A stretch of DNA of 64,000 nucleotides from Microbacteriaceae bacterium (GCA_025465095.1 JAODME010000015.1:1-64000); one strand, 5' to 3'; positions 10,697 through 20,552 are shown, numbered from the stretch's first letter. Made by a program: numbers and translations. Notes: generated from the letters alone by a model not told the origin.

Positions 10697-11739
10697 GGTG
10701 CGACCCCGTTCACGTTCAGCCCGAGGGTCTCTGGCAGTCCGAGGGCGATGTTCGCCGACTGGATCGCCGCTCCCGCGGTGCCCTTGACCAGGTTGTCGAG
10801 AGCGGTGACCGTGATGACGCGCCCTGCCGCCTCATCGACGGTGATCCCGACCAAAGCGGTGTTCGCCCCCGTGGTGTCACCGGACCTCGGAAAGCGGCCG
10901 TCGGGCAGCACGTGCACAAACGGTTCGTCGGCGTACGCGTCGTCCCATGCCGCCCGGACGTCGGCGGCGCGAACTCCGGGCGTGAGTTTCGCGGTCGATG
11001 TGGCCAGTATCCCGCGTGACATCGGCACGAGCATCGGCGTGAACGACACCGTGACACCGACGCCGCCCGCCGCAGTGAGGTTCTGCCGGATCTCCGGTGT
11101 ATGCCGGTGTGTGCCACCGACCCCGTACGCCGACGCCGAGCCGCTCTGTTCGCTGAACAGCAGTTCCGGCTTCAGGCTCTTGCCCGCTCCCGAGGTGCCC
11201 ACCGCGAGCACGGCGACGACGTCGTCTGCAGCGAGGACTCCGGAGCGGATGCCCGGTGCGAGCCCCAGCGTGATGGCTGTGACGTTGCATCCCGGAACGG
11301 CGATCCGCCGTGTCCCGAAGAGGGAGTCGCGTTGCACGCCACCTCCGTCGAGCACGAGTTCTGGCAGCCCGTACTCCCAGGCGCCGAAGTACTCGCCACC
11401 GTAGAACTCGGCCCAGTCCGCCTCACTCGTGAGACGGTGGTCCGCCCCGCAGTCCACGACGAGGGTGTGGGCGTCGAGACCGGCGGTCAGCTCGCCCGAC
11501 TTTCCGTGCGGAAGGGCGAGGAAGACGATGTCGTGGCCGGCGAGAACCTCCGGGGTGGTCTCGGCAAGGGTGAGGTGCTCGAGCGATCGAACATGAGGCT
11601 GAACGGCGATGAGCGGTTGCCCGGCGTTTTGGAAGGCCGTGACGGTGCGCACCTCGAACTCGGGGTGCGCCGCGAGGAGCCTCAGCAGTTCACCACCGGC
11701 GTAGCCGCTGGCGCCTGCGACGGCAACTGAAAGGGACAT
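10693..11739 (-). CDS. argC: N-acetyl-gamma-glutamyl-phosphate reductase
   Basis: NADPH-dependent reduction of acetylglutamyl phosphate. The 348-residue protein has the nucleotide fold at [14 protein letters not shown] (7-20) and catalytic Cys151 in AVPGCNVTA. First gene of the argCJBDF run. Its ATG is preceded at 6 bases by TAAGGT, so the whole operon probably starts from a leaderless mRNA. No ArgR box (TGNATAWWWWATNCA-like) is visible upstream. Confidence 0.96.
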   Translation of the reverse strand: MSLSVAVAGASGYAGGELLRLLAAHPEFEVRTVTAFQNAGQPLIAVQPHVRSLEHLTLAETTPEVLAGHDIVFLALPHGKSGELTAGLDAHTLVVDCGADHRLTSEADWAEFYGGEYFGAWEYGLPELVLDGGGVQRDSLFGTRRIAVPGCNVTAITLGLAPGIRSGVLAADDVVAVLAVGTSGAGKSLKPELLFSEQSGSASAYGVGGTHRHTPEIRQNLTAAGGVGVTVSFTPMLVPMSRGILATSTAKLTPGVRAADVRAAWDDAYADEPFVHVLPDGRFPRSGDTTGANTALVGITVDEAAGRVITVTALDNLVKGTAGAAIQSANIALGLPETLGLNVNGVAP

Positions 11740-11745
11740 AGCTCT

Positions 11746-11751
11746 ACCTTA
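11746..11751 (-). promoter_or_regulatory. -10 box of leaderless argC operon
   Basis: TAAGGT, 6 bases before the argC ATG, minus strand. No recognisable -35. Confidence 0.55.
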
Positions 11752-11999
11752 AGAGAAGGGGACGAGGGACTGGTCCGGCGACACTTCGGCTGCTGAGCTG
11801 CGGGAGCTCAGAGGGAAAGTGGCGCCCCGAATCGCTCGTCGGCGGCGCGACGTCGCAGGCGCGGCTGAACGCCGTTCACCGTCACCGCGAAAAAGTCGAC
11901 CACCCTTAGAGCGTAGCGCGTTGGGAGAGCGGATCACGAATCACACGCCCGTCGGTAGAGCCGCTCGCGCGATCCGGGCGAATGTACGTACCCGCAGCG

Positions 12000-12021
12000 G
12001 TGCGTGCTTGCGCGCACACAC
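12000..12021 (-). terminator. Possible hairpin terminator of pheST
   Basis: Minus-strand GTGTGTGC and GCACGCAC form an 8-bp stem (one wobble) around a 6-base loop, 36 bases after the pheT stop. There is no U tract, so this is weak. Confidence 0.35.
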
Positions 12022-12056
12022 TCGCGGCCGACGGGTGCATTCGACGGAAGTGTCGG

Positions 12057-14567
12057 CTACTCGCGGATGGTTGCGCCGAACCGCTCAGCGGCGACCGCCG
12101 CCCCGGCGAGCTTCGCCTGGGTGGCTTCCTGCGCCGTGAGGGTGCGGTCGGCAGCGCGGAAGCGCAGCGCGAGCGTCAGCGACTTCGCGGCATCCGGAAG
12201 CCCGGGCCCTCGGTAGTCGTCGACGAGCCTGGCGTCCTCGAGCAGGGGCCCCGCCCCGCTGCGAACTGCCGCGAGCACGTCGCCCGCCGGCGCGTCGAGG
12301 GGCACGACGAGCGAGAGGTCCTGCGTCGCTGCCGGGAGCGTGGCGATGGCGCTTGGAGTCACCTCGGTCGGAGCGAGCTGGATGAGCGCGTCGAGGTCGA
12401 CCTCCCAGACGGCGACAACGCGCGGAAGGTCGAGTTCGGCGGCGAGGGTCGGCAGAAGCTCACCGGCGTAGCCGACGATCTGCCCTGCGACCCGCAGTTG
12501 CGCCGTTCGACCGGGATGCAGCGCCTGGTGGCGCCCCTGCTCGATGTCGATCGTCACGGCGAGGGCGGAGGCGAGCTGGCGCACGGCCGTGAGCGCGTCG
12601 GCGAGGGATGCCGGGACAGCGGGCTGCCCGGGCTGCTTCGCGACGACCTGCCCGAGGTAGACGCCTCCGGCGTGACGCGGCTGCGCGGGAATCCCGTCGT
12701 TGAGTTCGGCAAGCACCGCTGGCGATGGCCGCGCGTTCCCTGCCGGCAGCGGCCCGCTTCCGTAGCTGCGGCCGGATTCCGGGCGCACGACCGCACCGAT
12801 CTCGAACAGGGCGAGGTCGGTGAGACCGCGCGACAGGTTGCGCCGCGCCACCTCGATGAGACCGGGGGTGAGGGAGGTCCGCAACCACGGCACTTCGCCG
12901 TCGAGCGGATTAGCGAGTTTCATCGCGGGAGTGCTGCCGACCGGCGAGCCGAAGATGTCGTTGCTCTTGCGGGACACGAACGGATATGCGAGCACCTCGG
13001 TCGAACCGCCCGCCGCGAGCTGCTGTGCTGCTGAGCGTCGCAGCCGCTGTGCGCGGGTGAGCCCGCGCCCCGGAGGCGCGGTCGGCAGCACGGCCGGAAT
13101 GCGGTCATACCCGACGATTCTCGCGATTTCCTCGGCGAGGGTCGCCTCGTCGGTCAGGTCCGGGCGCCAGCTCGGCGGGCTCACCAGGAGGCCGTCCTGC
13201 GTGTGCTCGATGGCCGCGCCGATCTCGACGAGCGAAGTCAGGATCTCGTCGTCGGTGTAGTCGACGCCGATGAGCGCATCGACGTAGCCGGCGGGGAGCA
13301 GGATGGGAGCGGCGGCGGCGTGAGCCTCGTGGATGTCACCCTGCGGTTGGATCGTGCCTCCTGCGAGCTGTTCGAGGAGTTGCGCGACGCGTGCGGCAGC
13401 GGACGGGGCCACCGCGGGGTCGACGCCACGCTCGAATCGCCTCGATGCCTCGCTCGGCAGCTTGTGCCGCCGTGCGGTTCTCGCGATGGAGACGGGGTCG
13501 AAGTTCGCCGCCTCGATGAGCACGTCGGATGTTCCGGCGTCGATCTCGGTCGCGGCGCCTCCCATCACGCCGGCGAGACCGATCGGGCCGGACTGGTCGG
13601 TGATGAGCAAATCTTCGGGGTGCAGTTTGCGTGTCTGGTTGTCGAGTGTGACGAGGATCTCTCCCTGCTGCGCACGGCGGACCGTGATGCCGCCGGTCAG
13701 CTTGTCGAGGTCGTAGCCGTGGATTGGCTGGCCGAGCTCGATCATGACGTAGTTGGTGATGTCGACGACGAGGGAGATCGAGCGGATGCCGGCGAGGATG
13801 AGCCTGGCGACCATCCATGCCGGGGTCGGCCTGGTCGGGTCCACCCCGCGGACGATTCGCGTGACAAAAACGGTCGCGCCGACGCGTCCACGGACGGGCG
13901 CCTGGTCGTCGATGATCACGGGCACGTGATCGCCGACTCCGGTCCCGGAGGAGGCCGCGACGTGGGCCGCAAGACGGGCGGGGTCACGGAACGCGGCCCC
14001 CGTGGAGTGGCTGTACTCGCGGGCGATGCCGCGGATGGAGAGCGCGTACCCGCGGTCGGGCGTCACGTTGACCTCGACGGCACGGTCGTCCAGTCCGAGC
14101 AGGGCGATGGCATCCGTTCCCACCTCCGGATCGAGCCCGAGCGTGGACAGCACGAGGATTCCCTCGTGCTCCTCGCCGAGTCCGAGCTCGCGCGCTGACG
14201 CGATCATGCCGTCGGAGACGTGTCCGTAGGTCTTGCGGGCGGCGATTGGGAAGGGCCCGGGCAGCACGGCGCCGGGCAGTGAGACGACGACCTTGTCGCC
14301 GGCAATGAAGTTGTGTGCGCCGCAGACGATGCCTCGCACGTCGTCCGGGCCGACCTGCACCTGGCACCACTCGATGGTCTTGCCGTTGCTCTGCGGTTCG
14401 GACACGAACTCGAGAACCTGCCCGACGACGATCGGACCGGTCAGCTCGAAACTGTGGACGCCCTCCTCTTCGAGTCCGACCTTGACGAGGGCCGCGTGAA
14501 TGTCGTCCGGCGTCGTGCCGGATGCAAGCTCGACGAATTCGCCGAGCCAGCTGATCGGTACGCGCAT
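12057..14567 (-). CDS. pheT: Phenylalanyl-tRNA synthetase beta subunit
   Basis: Beta chain of the (alpha-beta)2 enzyme that charges tRNA-Phe. The 836 residues run through the usual order: N-terminal B1, a tRNA-binding OB segment (about 40-155), B3/B4 editing region, the B5 domain, a catalytic-like module with GLTDLALFEIGAVV, and a C-terminal anticodon-binding fold ending DRTLTAQEA...FGATIRE. Its ATG overlaps the pheS stop by one base (ATGA-type junction), so the two subunits are made together. Length is normal for actinobacteria. Confidence 0.96.
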   Translation of the reverse strand: MRVPISWLGEFVELASGTTPDDIHAALVKVGLEEEGVHSFELTGPIVVGQVLEFVSEPQSNGKTIEWCQVQVGPDDVRGIVCGAHNFIAGDKVVVSLPGAVLPGPFPIAARKTYGHVSDGMIASARELGLGEEHEGILVLSTLGLDPEVGTDAIALLGLDDRAVEVNVTPDRGYALSIRGIAREYSHSTGAAFRDPARLAAHVAASSGTGVGDHVPVIIDDQAPVRGRVGATVFVTRIVRGVDPTRPTPAWMVARLILAGIRSISLVVDITNYVMIELGQPIHGYDLDKLTGGITVRRAQQGEILVTLDNQTRKLHPEDLLITDQSGPIGLAGVMGGAATEIDAGTSDVLIEAANFDPVSIARTARRHKLPSEASRRFERGVDPAVAPSAAARVAQLLEQLAGGTIQPQGDIHEAHAAAAPILLPAGYVDALIGVDYTDDEILTSLVEIGAAIEHTQDGLLVSPPSWRPDLTDEATLAEEIARIVGYDRIPAVLPTAPPGRGLTRAQRLRRSAAQQLAAGGSTEVLAYPFVSRKSNDIFGSPVGSTPAMKLANPLDGEVPWLRTSLTPGLIEVARRNLSRGLTDLALFEIGAVVRPESGRSYGSGPLPAGNARPSPAVLAELNDGIPAQPRHAGGVYLGQVVAKQPGQPAVPASLADALTAVRQLASALAVTIDIEQGRHQALHPGRTAQLRVAGQIVGYAGELLPTLAAELDLPRVVAVWEVDLDALIQLAPTEVTPSAIATLPAATQDLSLVVPLDAPAGDVLAAVRSGAGPLLEDARLVDDYRGPGLPDAAKSLTLALRFRAADRTLTAQEATQAKLAGAAVAAERFGATIRE

Positions 14568-15607
14568 CAGACCACCATTCCGAACTGCTGGCTGAAGCGG
14601 ACGTCGCCCTCGACCATGTCGCGCATGTCGTTCAACTCGTTGCGGAACTGGAGGGTGCGTTCGATACCCATGCCGAATGCGAAGCCTTGGTAGACATCCG
14701 GATCGATGCCGGATGCCCGCAGCACGTTCCTATTGATCATGCCGCAGCCACCCCATTCGACCCAACGTGCCCCACCCTTCGCGTTCGGCTGCCAAACGTC
14801 CATCTCGGCGCTAGGTTCGGTGAAGGGGAAGTAGTTGGGGCGCAGGCGAATTTTCGCCTCTTCGCCGAACATGAGCCGGGCGAAGTGCTCGAGGGTGCCG
14901 CGCAGGTGCGCCATGGTGAGCCCCTTGTCGACGGCGAGCCCCTCGACCTGGTGGAACACCGGGGTGTGTGTTGCGTCGAGCTCGTCGGTACGAAACGTCT
15001 TACCAGGCGCGACGACGTAGATCGGCGGAGTGCGCTCGAGCATCGACCGGGTCTGCACCGGGCTCGTGTGAGTGCGCAGCACGAGGTGGGAGTCGACCGG
15101 GTCGACGAAAAAGGTGTCCTGCATGGCGCGAGCGGGATGGTCTTCGTCGAAGTTCATCGAGTCGAAGTTGAACCATTCGTTCTCGAGCTCTGGCCCCTCC
15201 GCGATCTCCCAGCCCATGCCGACAAAGATGTCGCCGATCTGCTCCATGAGCAGGGAGAGCGGATGCCGCGCACCGGGGTTCCAACGGGTTGGCAGGGCCG
15301 TGACGTCCACCGCCTCCGCGGCGAGGCGTTCCGTCTCTTCTGCGACCGAGAGTTCGGCTTCTCGCGCGCCGAAGGCCTGGGTCAGGCGGGCCTTCGCCTG
15401 CCCGACGAGCTTGCCGGCCGCCGCCTTCTGGTTGCCGGGGAGGCCCTTGATCGCGGCGTTGAAGCCGGCGAGGGCAGACTGCTCACCGAGGTGCTCGGCA
15501 CGCGCGAGTTTGAGGCTCGTGGAATCGTTCGCTTGGGCGAGCGCGGCAAGCGCAGCATCCGCCGCCGCGCCGACGTTGGATTCGTTCAGGGGTTGGGGCT
15601 CAGACAC
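14567..15607 (-). CDS. pheS: Phenylalanyl-tRNA synthetase alpha subunit
   Basis: Catalytic alpha chain. Class II motifs are clear: [28 protein letters not shown] (motif 1 region), [29 protein letters not shown]-like [15 protein letters not shown] (motif 2) and [16 protein letters not shown]-type motif 3 near the C-terminus. I prefer the GTG at 15605-15607 (protein [10 protein letters not shown], 346 residues) over an in-frame TTG two codons upstream, because TAAACT lies 8 bases before that GTG and no Shine-Dalgarno exists, suggesting a leaderless mRNA. Confidence 0.94.
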   Translation of the reverse strand: MSEPQPLNESNVGAAADAALAALAQANDSTSLKLARAEHLGEQSALAGFNAAIKGLPGNQKAAAGKLVGQAKARLTQAFGAREAELSVAEETERLAAEAVDVTALPTRWNPGARHPLSLLMEQIGDIFVGMGWEIAEGPELENEWFNFDSMNFDEDHPARAMQDTFFVDPVDSHLVLRTHTSPVQTRSMLERTPPIYVVAPGKTFRTDELDATHTPVFHQVEGLAVDKGLTMAHLRGTLEHFARLMFGEEAKIRLRPNYFPFTEPSAEMDVWQPNAKGGARWVEWGGCGMINRNVLRASGIDPDVYQGFAFGMGIERTLQFRNELNDMRDMVEGDVRFSQQFGMVV

Positions 15608-15615
15608 AAACAATG

Positions 15616-15621
15616 AGTTTA
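15616..15621 (-). promoter_or_regulatory. -10 box of leaderless pheST
   Basis: TAAACT on the minus strand, 8 bases before the preferred GTG of pheS. Confidence 0.5.
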
Positions 15622-15628
15622 GTGCTGG

Positions 15629-16492
15629 CTACGACTTGCTCTCGTCGCCGCCATCGGCGATGCCGGTCACCGAGCGACTGCCGGTGCGCCGCGCCACAAA
15701 GCGCGCGATCCACGACAGCGCCAGGTTGATCACGAGGTAGACAAGAAGCACGACGAAGAAGAGAGAGAAGAAGTAGCGGTTGCCGTAGAAGTTCGAGAGG
15801 TTGTTCACGACGATTCGCAGAAGTTCGGAGTATCCGACGATGTAGGCGAGCGCCGTGTCCTTGAGCAGCACCACCATCTGAGCGATGATGATCGGCAGCA
15901 TCTGTCGGAACGCCTGAGGGAATTCGATGCGGAATCTGGTGGCGACGGGTGTCAAGCCGATCGCGAGGCCGGCTTCGGCCTGTCCACGGGGAAGGGAACG
16001 GATGCCGGCGCGGAGGATCTCGCCGATGAGAGCGCCGTTGTAGACGGCGAGAGCGGTCACGCCGGCCCAGTAGGACCCGGTGGAGAACACCAGCAGCACG
16101 AACAGCATCATGAGCAGCACCGGCATGCCACGGAAGAACTCGAGCAGCACGGAGGTCGGCACACGAACCCAGGCGGAGCGCGCGGTTCGCCCGAAGGAGA
16201 AGAGGACACCGATGATCATGGCCAGAACGGCTGCCACGGCGGCCATTTGCAGCGTTGCGAGCACCCCGCGCCAGATAGCCCGCCAGGTGGCGAGGTCGAG
16301 GAAGATGTCCCAGCGACTGGGGTCGAACAGCCCCGTCTGAGTCGATCCGCCGGCCGTCACCCGGGGAGCGGCGAGCGTGAAGATCAGCCAGGCGAGGCCT
16401 GCGGCGATGAGCAGGGCCGAGACGATCGAGATAATCTGGGAACGGCGCCTTGCGCGTGGGCCTGGGGCGTCGTAGAGCACGGATTGGCTCAT
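15629..16492 (-). CDS. gluD: Glutamate-type ABC importer, permease 2
   Basis: Membrane subunit of a polar amino-acid importer. The 287 residues have an N-terminal helix (about 18-42), a further long loop, then the HisM/GlnP-type permease domain with the ABC-coupling EAA motif in LPRGQAEAGLAIGLTPVATRFRIEFPQAFRQMLP (about 190-223). Its start overlaps the gluC stop (ATGA). Placement after ATPase, binding protein and first permease matches gluABCD of Corynebacterium; length is close to GluD. Substrate glutamate is inferred from this order, not proven. Confidence 0.9.
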   Translation of the reverse strand: MSQSVLYDAPGPRARRRSQIISIVSALLIAAGLAWLIFTLAAPRVTAGGSTQTGLFDPSRWDIFLDLATWRAIWRGVLATLQMAAVAAVLAMIIGVLFSFGRTARSAWVRVPTSVLLEFFRGMPVLLMMLFVLLVFSTGSYWAGVTALAVYNGALIGEILRAGIRSLPRGQAEAGLAIGLTPVATRFRIEFPQAFRQMLPIIIAQMVVLLKDTALAYIVGYSELLRIVVNNLSNFYGNRYFFSLFFVVLLVYLVINLALSWIARFVARRTGSRSVTGIADGGDESKS

Positions 16493-17136
16493 CGAAGTAC
16501 CGCCACTCGCTTCTCGATGGCAGACGCGATGAGCCCGAGTGGAACGGTCACGATCAAATAGAAGGCAGACACGGCGAGCAGGATGGCGAGCACTTCGTCA
16601 CCACGATCGTTGATGATCTGGCGAGATCGCGCAAACAGTTCGACGACGAAGAACGCGCCCGCCACTGACGTGTTCTTGGTCAGCGCGATGAAGACGTTGA
16701 TGAGCGGCGGAATCACCATGCGAATCGCCTGCGGCAGGACGACCGTCCCGAGGGTCTGGCCGAACCCCAGACCGATGCTGCGTGCGGCTTCGGCCTGTCC
16801 GATCGGCACCCCGTTGACTCCGGAACGGATGGCTTCGGCTACGAACGGTGACGTGTAGACGGTCAGGCCGATGGCCGCGAGCGTGAAGAAGCTCAATCGC
16901 ACGTCGAGGTAGGGCAGCACGAACGCGCACCCGAACAGTACGAGGGTCAGCGGGGTGTTTCGCACGAGCTCGGTGTAGACGGTGGCAAGGATACGCAGCG
17001 AAGCGATCGGAGAAATGCGCATTGCTGCGACGATCGACCCGATAACGAAGGCGCCGAGTCCCGCGATGCCCAGAAGGCTGAGGGTGCGAAGGAACCCGTC
17101 GATGAGCAATGGCAGGCCCTCGAGAACGGCATCCAT
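16489..17136 (-). CDS. gluC: Glutamate-type ABC importer, permease 1
   Basis: First membrane subunit, 215 residues, with about five helices and the EAA-loop sequence VNGVPIGQAEAARSIGLGFGQTLGTVVLPQAIRMVIPP. It pairs with GluD to form the channel. The start is ATG at 17136, with AGGAGG-like sequence upstream (GGAAGGAGGAAT). It is separated from gluB by 94 bases that hold a strong hairpin (17190-17219), which should lower permease transcript level relative to the binding protein. Confidence 0.9.
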   Translation of the reverse strand: MDAVLEGLPLLIDGFLRTLSLLGIAGLGAFVIGSIVAAMRISPIASLRILATVYTELVRNTPLTLVLFGCAFVLPYLDVRLSFFTLAAIGLTVYTSPFVAEAIRSGVNGVPIGQAEAARSIGLGFGQTLGTVVLPQAIRMVIPPLINVFIALTKNTSVAGAFFVVELFARSRQIINDRGDEVLAILLAVSAFYLIVTVPLGLIASAIEKRVAVLR

Positions 17137-17189
17137 GTTCGATTCCTCCTTCCTGGTGAACTTCGGGCTATCGAAACGGTACTCGCGAA

Positions 17190-17219
17190 AGTCGGCCCGC
17201 CCTCACGGGCGGGCCGACT
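17190..17219 (-). terminator. Intra-operon hairpin between gluB and gluC
   Basis: A perfect 13-bp stem AGTCGGCCCGCCC / GGGCGGGCCGACT with a 4-base loop, starting 11 bases after the gluB stop on the minus strand. It is followed by TTCGCG rather than a long U tract, so it is more likely a 3-prime stabiliser or partial attenuator than a full stop. Confidence 0.7.
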
Positions 17220-17230
17220 GCCGTTGAATG

Positions 17231-18109
17231 CTAGTAGCGGTCGACCGACGGCGGCTCCGGCGTGTCGAGCACGACGCCAGCGGTGGCCTCCCATGCCTCA
17301 GCCCAGGCACCGCTGTCGTACGCCTCTTCCAGCACGTCGTTGATGAAGTCGCGGAACTCGGTGTCTTCGAGCGCGAGCCCGATTCCGTACGGCTCCTGCG
17401 TGAACGGGTTGCCCAGCACGATGAACTCACCGTCGCTCGCGTCAGCGAGTCCCGCGAGGATCACATTGTCGGTCGTCAGAGCGTCGGCGGCACCGGTGCG
17501 AACGGGCTCCAGACAGTCGGAGTACCCGGCGGCGGCGATGATGTTGGTCGTGTACTCCTGGATGTTCTTCTCCGAGGTGGAACCGCTCACGGTGCACACC
17601 ACCGCGTCGGGGTTCTCCTGGAAGTACTCGGGACCTTCGATGCCGTTGGGGTTGTCGGCCGGCACGAGCAGGTCCTGGCCTGCGATGTAATAGGGTCCGG
17701 CGAAGGAGACGACCTCCTTGCGGGTGTCGTTGATCGTGTACGTCGCAATGACCAGGTCGACGTCCCCGTTCTGAATGAACGGCTCGCGGTTGGCCGAGAC
17801 CGCCTCGGTCCACTCGATGTCCTCCGGCGCGATGCCGAGCTCGGCGGCGATCAGCTTGCCGATCTCGACATCGAATCCGACGGGAGTTCCATCGGGCCCG
17901 ACGAGCCCGAACAGCGGCTGATCGAACTTGGTCCCGATTTTGATCGTGCCGGCCTCGTTGAGTTCGGCCATCGTGGTGCCCGCCTCGAATTCCACTTCTT
18001 CCTGAACCTCCGGTTCCGGCGCTGCCTGCTCGGAATCGGTACAGGCGCTCAAGCCGAGCACCCCTACTACGGCGATGGCCGAAACGACCAGCCCTCTGTT
18101 GAGTCTCAT
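17231..18109 (-). CDS. gluB: Glutamate-type ABC importer, substrate-binding lipoprotein
   Basis: Extracellular binding lipoprotein. The start is the ATG at 18107-18109 (MRLNRG, 292 residues) with GGAG seven bases upstream; more upstream codons in frame are not needed. A signal peptide ends in the lipobox LSAC with the lipidated Cys23. The mature part is a family-3 solute-binding fold (GTIKIGTKFDQPLFG, GFDVEIGKLIAAELGI, WTEAVSANREPFIQNGDVDLVIATYTI). It is rich in Asp/Glu near the N-terminus of the mature chain. Context and fold suggest glutamate; aspartate or glutamine remain possible. Confidence 0.92.
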   Translation of the reverse strand: MRLNRGLVVSAIAVVGVLGLSACTDSEQAAPEPEVQEEVEFEAGTTMAELNEAGTIKIGTKFDQPLFGLVGPDGTPVGFDVEIGKLIAAELGIAPEDIEWTEAVSANREPFIQNGDVDLVIATYTINDTRKEVVSFAGPYYIAGQDLLVPADNPNGIEGPEYFQENPDAVVCTVSGSTSEKNIQEYTTNIIAAAGYSDCLEPVRTGAADALTTDNVILAGLADASDGEFIVLGNPFTQEPYGIGLALEDTEFRDFINDVLEEAYDSGAWAEAWEATAGVVLDTPEPPSVDRY

Positions 18110-18144
18110 GATGATGCTCCTTGTGCTGTGTTCCCACACACCGG

Positions 18145-18900
18145 TCAGTGCGTGAGTATTTTCGACAAAAAGTCCTTCGCCCGTGGCGACTGCGGGTTGG
18201 TGAAGAACTGTTCCGGCGTCGCCTCTTCGACGATCGAACCCTCCGCCATGAAGAGCACCCGGTCGGCTGCCTTGCGGGCGAATCCCATTTCGTGCGTCAC
18301 GACGACCATCGTCATGCCGTCCTTTGCGAGGCCGACCATGACGTCGAGCACCTCGTTGATCATCTCGGGGTCGAGCGCAGAGGTGGGCTCATCGAGCAGC
18401 ATGAGCTTCGGCTCCATCGCGAGAGCACGCGCGATGGCGACACGCTGCTGCTGGCCGCCGGAGAGCTGCGCGGGCATCTTGCCAGCCTGGTTGGCGACCC
18501 CGACGCGCTCGAGCAGCGCCATCGCCCTCTTCTCGGCATCCTTCTTCGACAGCTTCCGCACCTTCATCGGGCCGAGCGTCACGTTCTCGAGCACGGTTTT
18601 GTGGGCGAACAGGTTGAACGACTGGAACACCATTCCGACGTCGGCGCGGAGCTTGGCAAGGCCGGACCCCTCCTTCGGCAGGTGCACCCCGTCGATGGTG
18701 ATGGTTCCGTCGTCGATCGTCTCGAGCCGGTTGATGGCGCGACAGAGCGTCGACTTGCCCGATCCGCTTGGTCCGATGATGACGACGACCTCGCCGCGCC
18801 GAACGGTGGTGGTGATGTCCTTCAGGACGTGGAGTTGGCCGAAGTGCTTGTTGACGCGATCGATGACCACAAGGGGGTCACCGCTGGGTGGTTGCTCCAT
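18145..18900 (-). CDS. gluA: Glutamate-type ABC importer, ATPase
   Basis: Cytoplasmic ATPase that drives the importer. From the ATG at 18898-18900 it has 251 residues with Walker [11 protein letters not shown]-loop in [13 protein letters not shown], signature [15 protein letters not shown], Walker [15 protein letters not shown] and switch His in [10 protein letters not shown]. An in-frame TTG 12 codons upstream is less likely. First gene of gluABCD, 35 bases before gluB. Confidence 0.93.
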   Translation of the reverse strand: MEQPPSGDPLVVIDRVNKHFGQLHVLKDITTTVRRGEVVVIIGPSGSGKSTLCRAINRLETIDDGTITIDGVHLPKEGSGLAKLRADVGMVFQSFNLFAHKTVLENVTLGPMKVRKLSKKDAEKRAMALLERVGVANQAGKMPAQLSGGQQQRVAIARALAMEPKLMLLDEPTSALDPEMINEVLDVMVGLAKDGMTMVVVTHEMGFARKAADRVLFMAEGSIVEEATPEQFFTNPQSPRAKDFLSKILTH

Positions 18901-18975
18901 GTGCCTACCCAACCACACCGGCGGAACAACGGGCAATCGCCGCGCGCGGTCGTGATCGAGGTGTGACCGAGGCGA

Positions 18976-19797
18976 TCAGGTCGAGGATCGCTGGGCGAAC
19001 GCGGACTCATACAAGCAGACGGATGCCGCGGTGGCGAGGTTCATCGACTCGGCGTGCCCATAAATGGGGACGGTGATCGCACGGTCCGTCAGCGCGAGAT
19101 GCTCGTCAGTGAGTCCCCGCGCTTCGTTGCCGAACACCCACGCCGTGGACTTCGTGAGCAGCCCGTCCTGGCGGGCCGACAGCAGGTCGTCGCCCTTGAC
19201 ATCGGCAGCGAGCAGTTGCATCCCGGCCGCCTTCGCCTTTTCGATCACGATCTCGAATTCCGCTCCTACGGCGACGGGCAGGTGAAAGATCGACCCGGTC
19301 GACGAGCGCACGACCTTCGGGTTGTAGAGGTCGACGCTTCGGCCCGTGAAGATGACGCCGTCGGCGCCCGCCGCATCCGCAGCCCTGATGATCGTGCCAG
19401 CATTGCCCGGATCGCGCACCTCCTCGAGGATGGCGATGAGCCGGGGGCCGTTGCCCTCCGTGCCGCCGCCCAAGATTTCTTTCACCGAGGTCGGAAACTG
19501 ACGGCAGACGGCGATCAAGCCCTGGGGAGTGACCGTGTCGGCCATCGAGTCCAGGACCTGCTCGGAGACGAACTCGACATCGATCCCGGCTTCCGCGGCG
19601 CTGTGCGCGATGTCCGAGTACCTTTCAATGGCGGTCGGGGTCGCGTACAGCTCGACCACGAGTTGGGGGCGGAAGGCGAGAGCCTCGGCGACGGCTTGCG
19701 GCCCCTCCAACAGAAAGAGCCCGGTCTGGGACCGGGCGTCTCTCCTGGCCAGCTTGGCCACCGCACGAACTCGAGGCGAGCGCGGATTATCGATCAT
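18976..19797 (-). CDS. TrmH/SpoU-family RNA methyltransferase
   Basis: SAM-dependent 2-prime-O-methyltransferase acting on rRNA or tRNA. From the ATG at 19795-19797 (MIDNPRSPRV, 273 residues) it has an N-terminal substrate-binding fold (to about 95) and the SPOUT knot with EVRDPGNAGTIIRAADAAGADGVIF, FGNEARGLTDEHLALTD and PIYGHAESMNLATAASVCLYE, the three SpoU motifs. Position before infC-rpmI-rplT is the usual actinobacterial one. Target nucleotide cannot be told from sequence. TACCAT lies 6 bases before the ATG, pointing to a leaderless mRNA. Confidence 0.92.
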   Translation of the reverse strand: MIDNPRSPRVRAVAKLARRDARSQTGLFLLEGPQAVAEALAFRPQLVVELYATPTAIERYSDIAHSAAEAGIDVEFVSEQVLDSMADTVTPQGLIAVCRQFPTSVKEILGGGTEGNGPRLIAILEEVRDPGNAGTIIRAADAAGADGVIFTGRSVDLYNPKVVRSSTGSIFHLPVAVGAEFEIVIEKAKAAGMQLLAADVKGDDLLSARQDGLLTKSTAWVFGNEARGLTDEHLALTDRAITVPIYGHAESMNLATAASVCLYESAFAQRSST

Positions 19798-19803
19798 ATC
19801 GAC

Positions 19804-19809
19804 ATGGTA
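19804..19809 (-). promoter_or_regulatory. -10 box of leaderless TrmH-type gene
   Basis: TACCAT, 6 bases before the ATG on the minus strand; no Shine-Dalgarno is present. Confidence 0.5.
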
Positions 19810-19916
19810 TTCGTTGCTTCCAGGCAACGGGCTTAGGCGCGCGCGGCACGGCTAGGAGAACCGCGAAGTAAATCGCGACCCCAGCACCGAGCGGGCCTGC
19901 AAGGTCGGCGAAGACC

Positions 19917-20303
19917 TCAGGCCGCAGTCCTCGGCGCCGACGTGTCTGCCGGCAGAGCTGCCTTTGCCGTCGCCACGATCGCCGCGAACGTCGCTGGCTC
20001 GGTGACGGCGAGGTCAGCGAGGATTCGACGGTCGACCTCGATGCCGGCAAGGCCGAGCCCCTGAATAAGGCGGTTGTAGGTCAGTCCGTTGGCGCGCGAC
20101 GCGGCGTTGATGCGCTGGATCCACAGGCGACGGAAGTCACCCTTGCGCTGGCGACGATCCCGGTAGGAATAGACGAACGAGTGGATGAGCTGCTCTTTGG
20201 CCTTACGGTACAGGCGTGAGCGCTGTCCACGGTAGCCCTTGGCGCGCTCGAGAATGACGCGACGCTTCTTGTGGGCGTTGACGGCCCTTTTTACTCTTGC
20301 CAT
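19917..20303 (-). CDS. rplT: 50S ribosomal protein L20
   Basis: Large-subunit assembly protein binding 23S rRNA. The 128 residues begin [15 protein letters not shown] and contain [16 protein letters not shown] and [11 protein letters not shown], diagnostic of L20. Third gene of infC-rpmI-rplT, 33 bases after rpmI. The C-terminus has a short Ala-rich extension ([17 protein letters not shown]). Confidence 0.97.
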   Translation of the reverse strand: MARVKRAVNAHKKRRVILERAKGYRGQRSRLYRKAKEQLIHSFVYSYRDRRQRKGDFRRLWIQRINAASRANGLTYNRLIQGLGLAGIEVDRRILADLAVTEPATFAAIVATAKAALPADTSAPRTAA

Positions 20304-20336
20304 GGTTCTTGGATGTCCTTGAGTTTGAGGTTCGGT

Positions 20337-20531
20337 CTACTTGCCGAGGAGGCGCTTGACGATCTTGGCGTCGGCCGGGGCCAGCACCTTGTCCTGGTTG
20401 AGGCGGCGCGTGACCACGCTGGACTTGACCTCCAGATTGTGGCGCATGCCGGCCTGCTGCTTCATGATCTTGCCGCTTCCGGTGATCTTGAAACGCTTCT
20501 TCGTACCCGAATGGGTCTTCATCTTGGGCAT
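20337..20531 (-). CDS. rpmI: 50S ribosomal protein L35
   Basis: Small basic ribosomal protein of 64 residues beginning [20 protein letters not shown], the L35 signature, and ending in the usual Lys/Arg/Leu-rich tail. It lies 21 bases after infC and is translated with it and rplT. Confidence 0.97.
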   Translation of the reverse strand: MPKMKTHSGTKKRFKITGSGKIMKQQAGMRHNLEVKSSVVTRRLNQDKVLAPADAKIVKRLLGK

Positions 20532-20552
20532 GTGTCTCTCCTAGTGGTTTTC

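Larger units (their letters stand above)
11740..12056. other. Intergenic stretch between argC and pheT
   Basis: Holds the argC promoter box (TAAGGT, minus strand, 11746-11751), a perfect 7-bp inverted repeat CTGAGCT/AGCTCAG (11793-11811), a GTACGTAC palindrome near 11984-11991 and a hairpin after pheT (12000-12021). No protein gene is supported; the short frames here are not convincing. Confidence 0.6.

Noticed and set aside
9575-11404. 609-residue plus-strand frame
   Set aside because: Antisense of argJ/argC, which are certain.
11749-11937. 62-residue minus-strand frame between argC and pheT
   Set aside because: No ribosome site, no family, sits in a region with promoter and hairpins.
17228-18955. 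575-residue plus-strand frame
   Set aside because: Antisense of gluA/gluB; no known fold.
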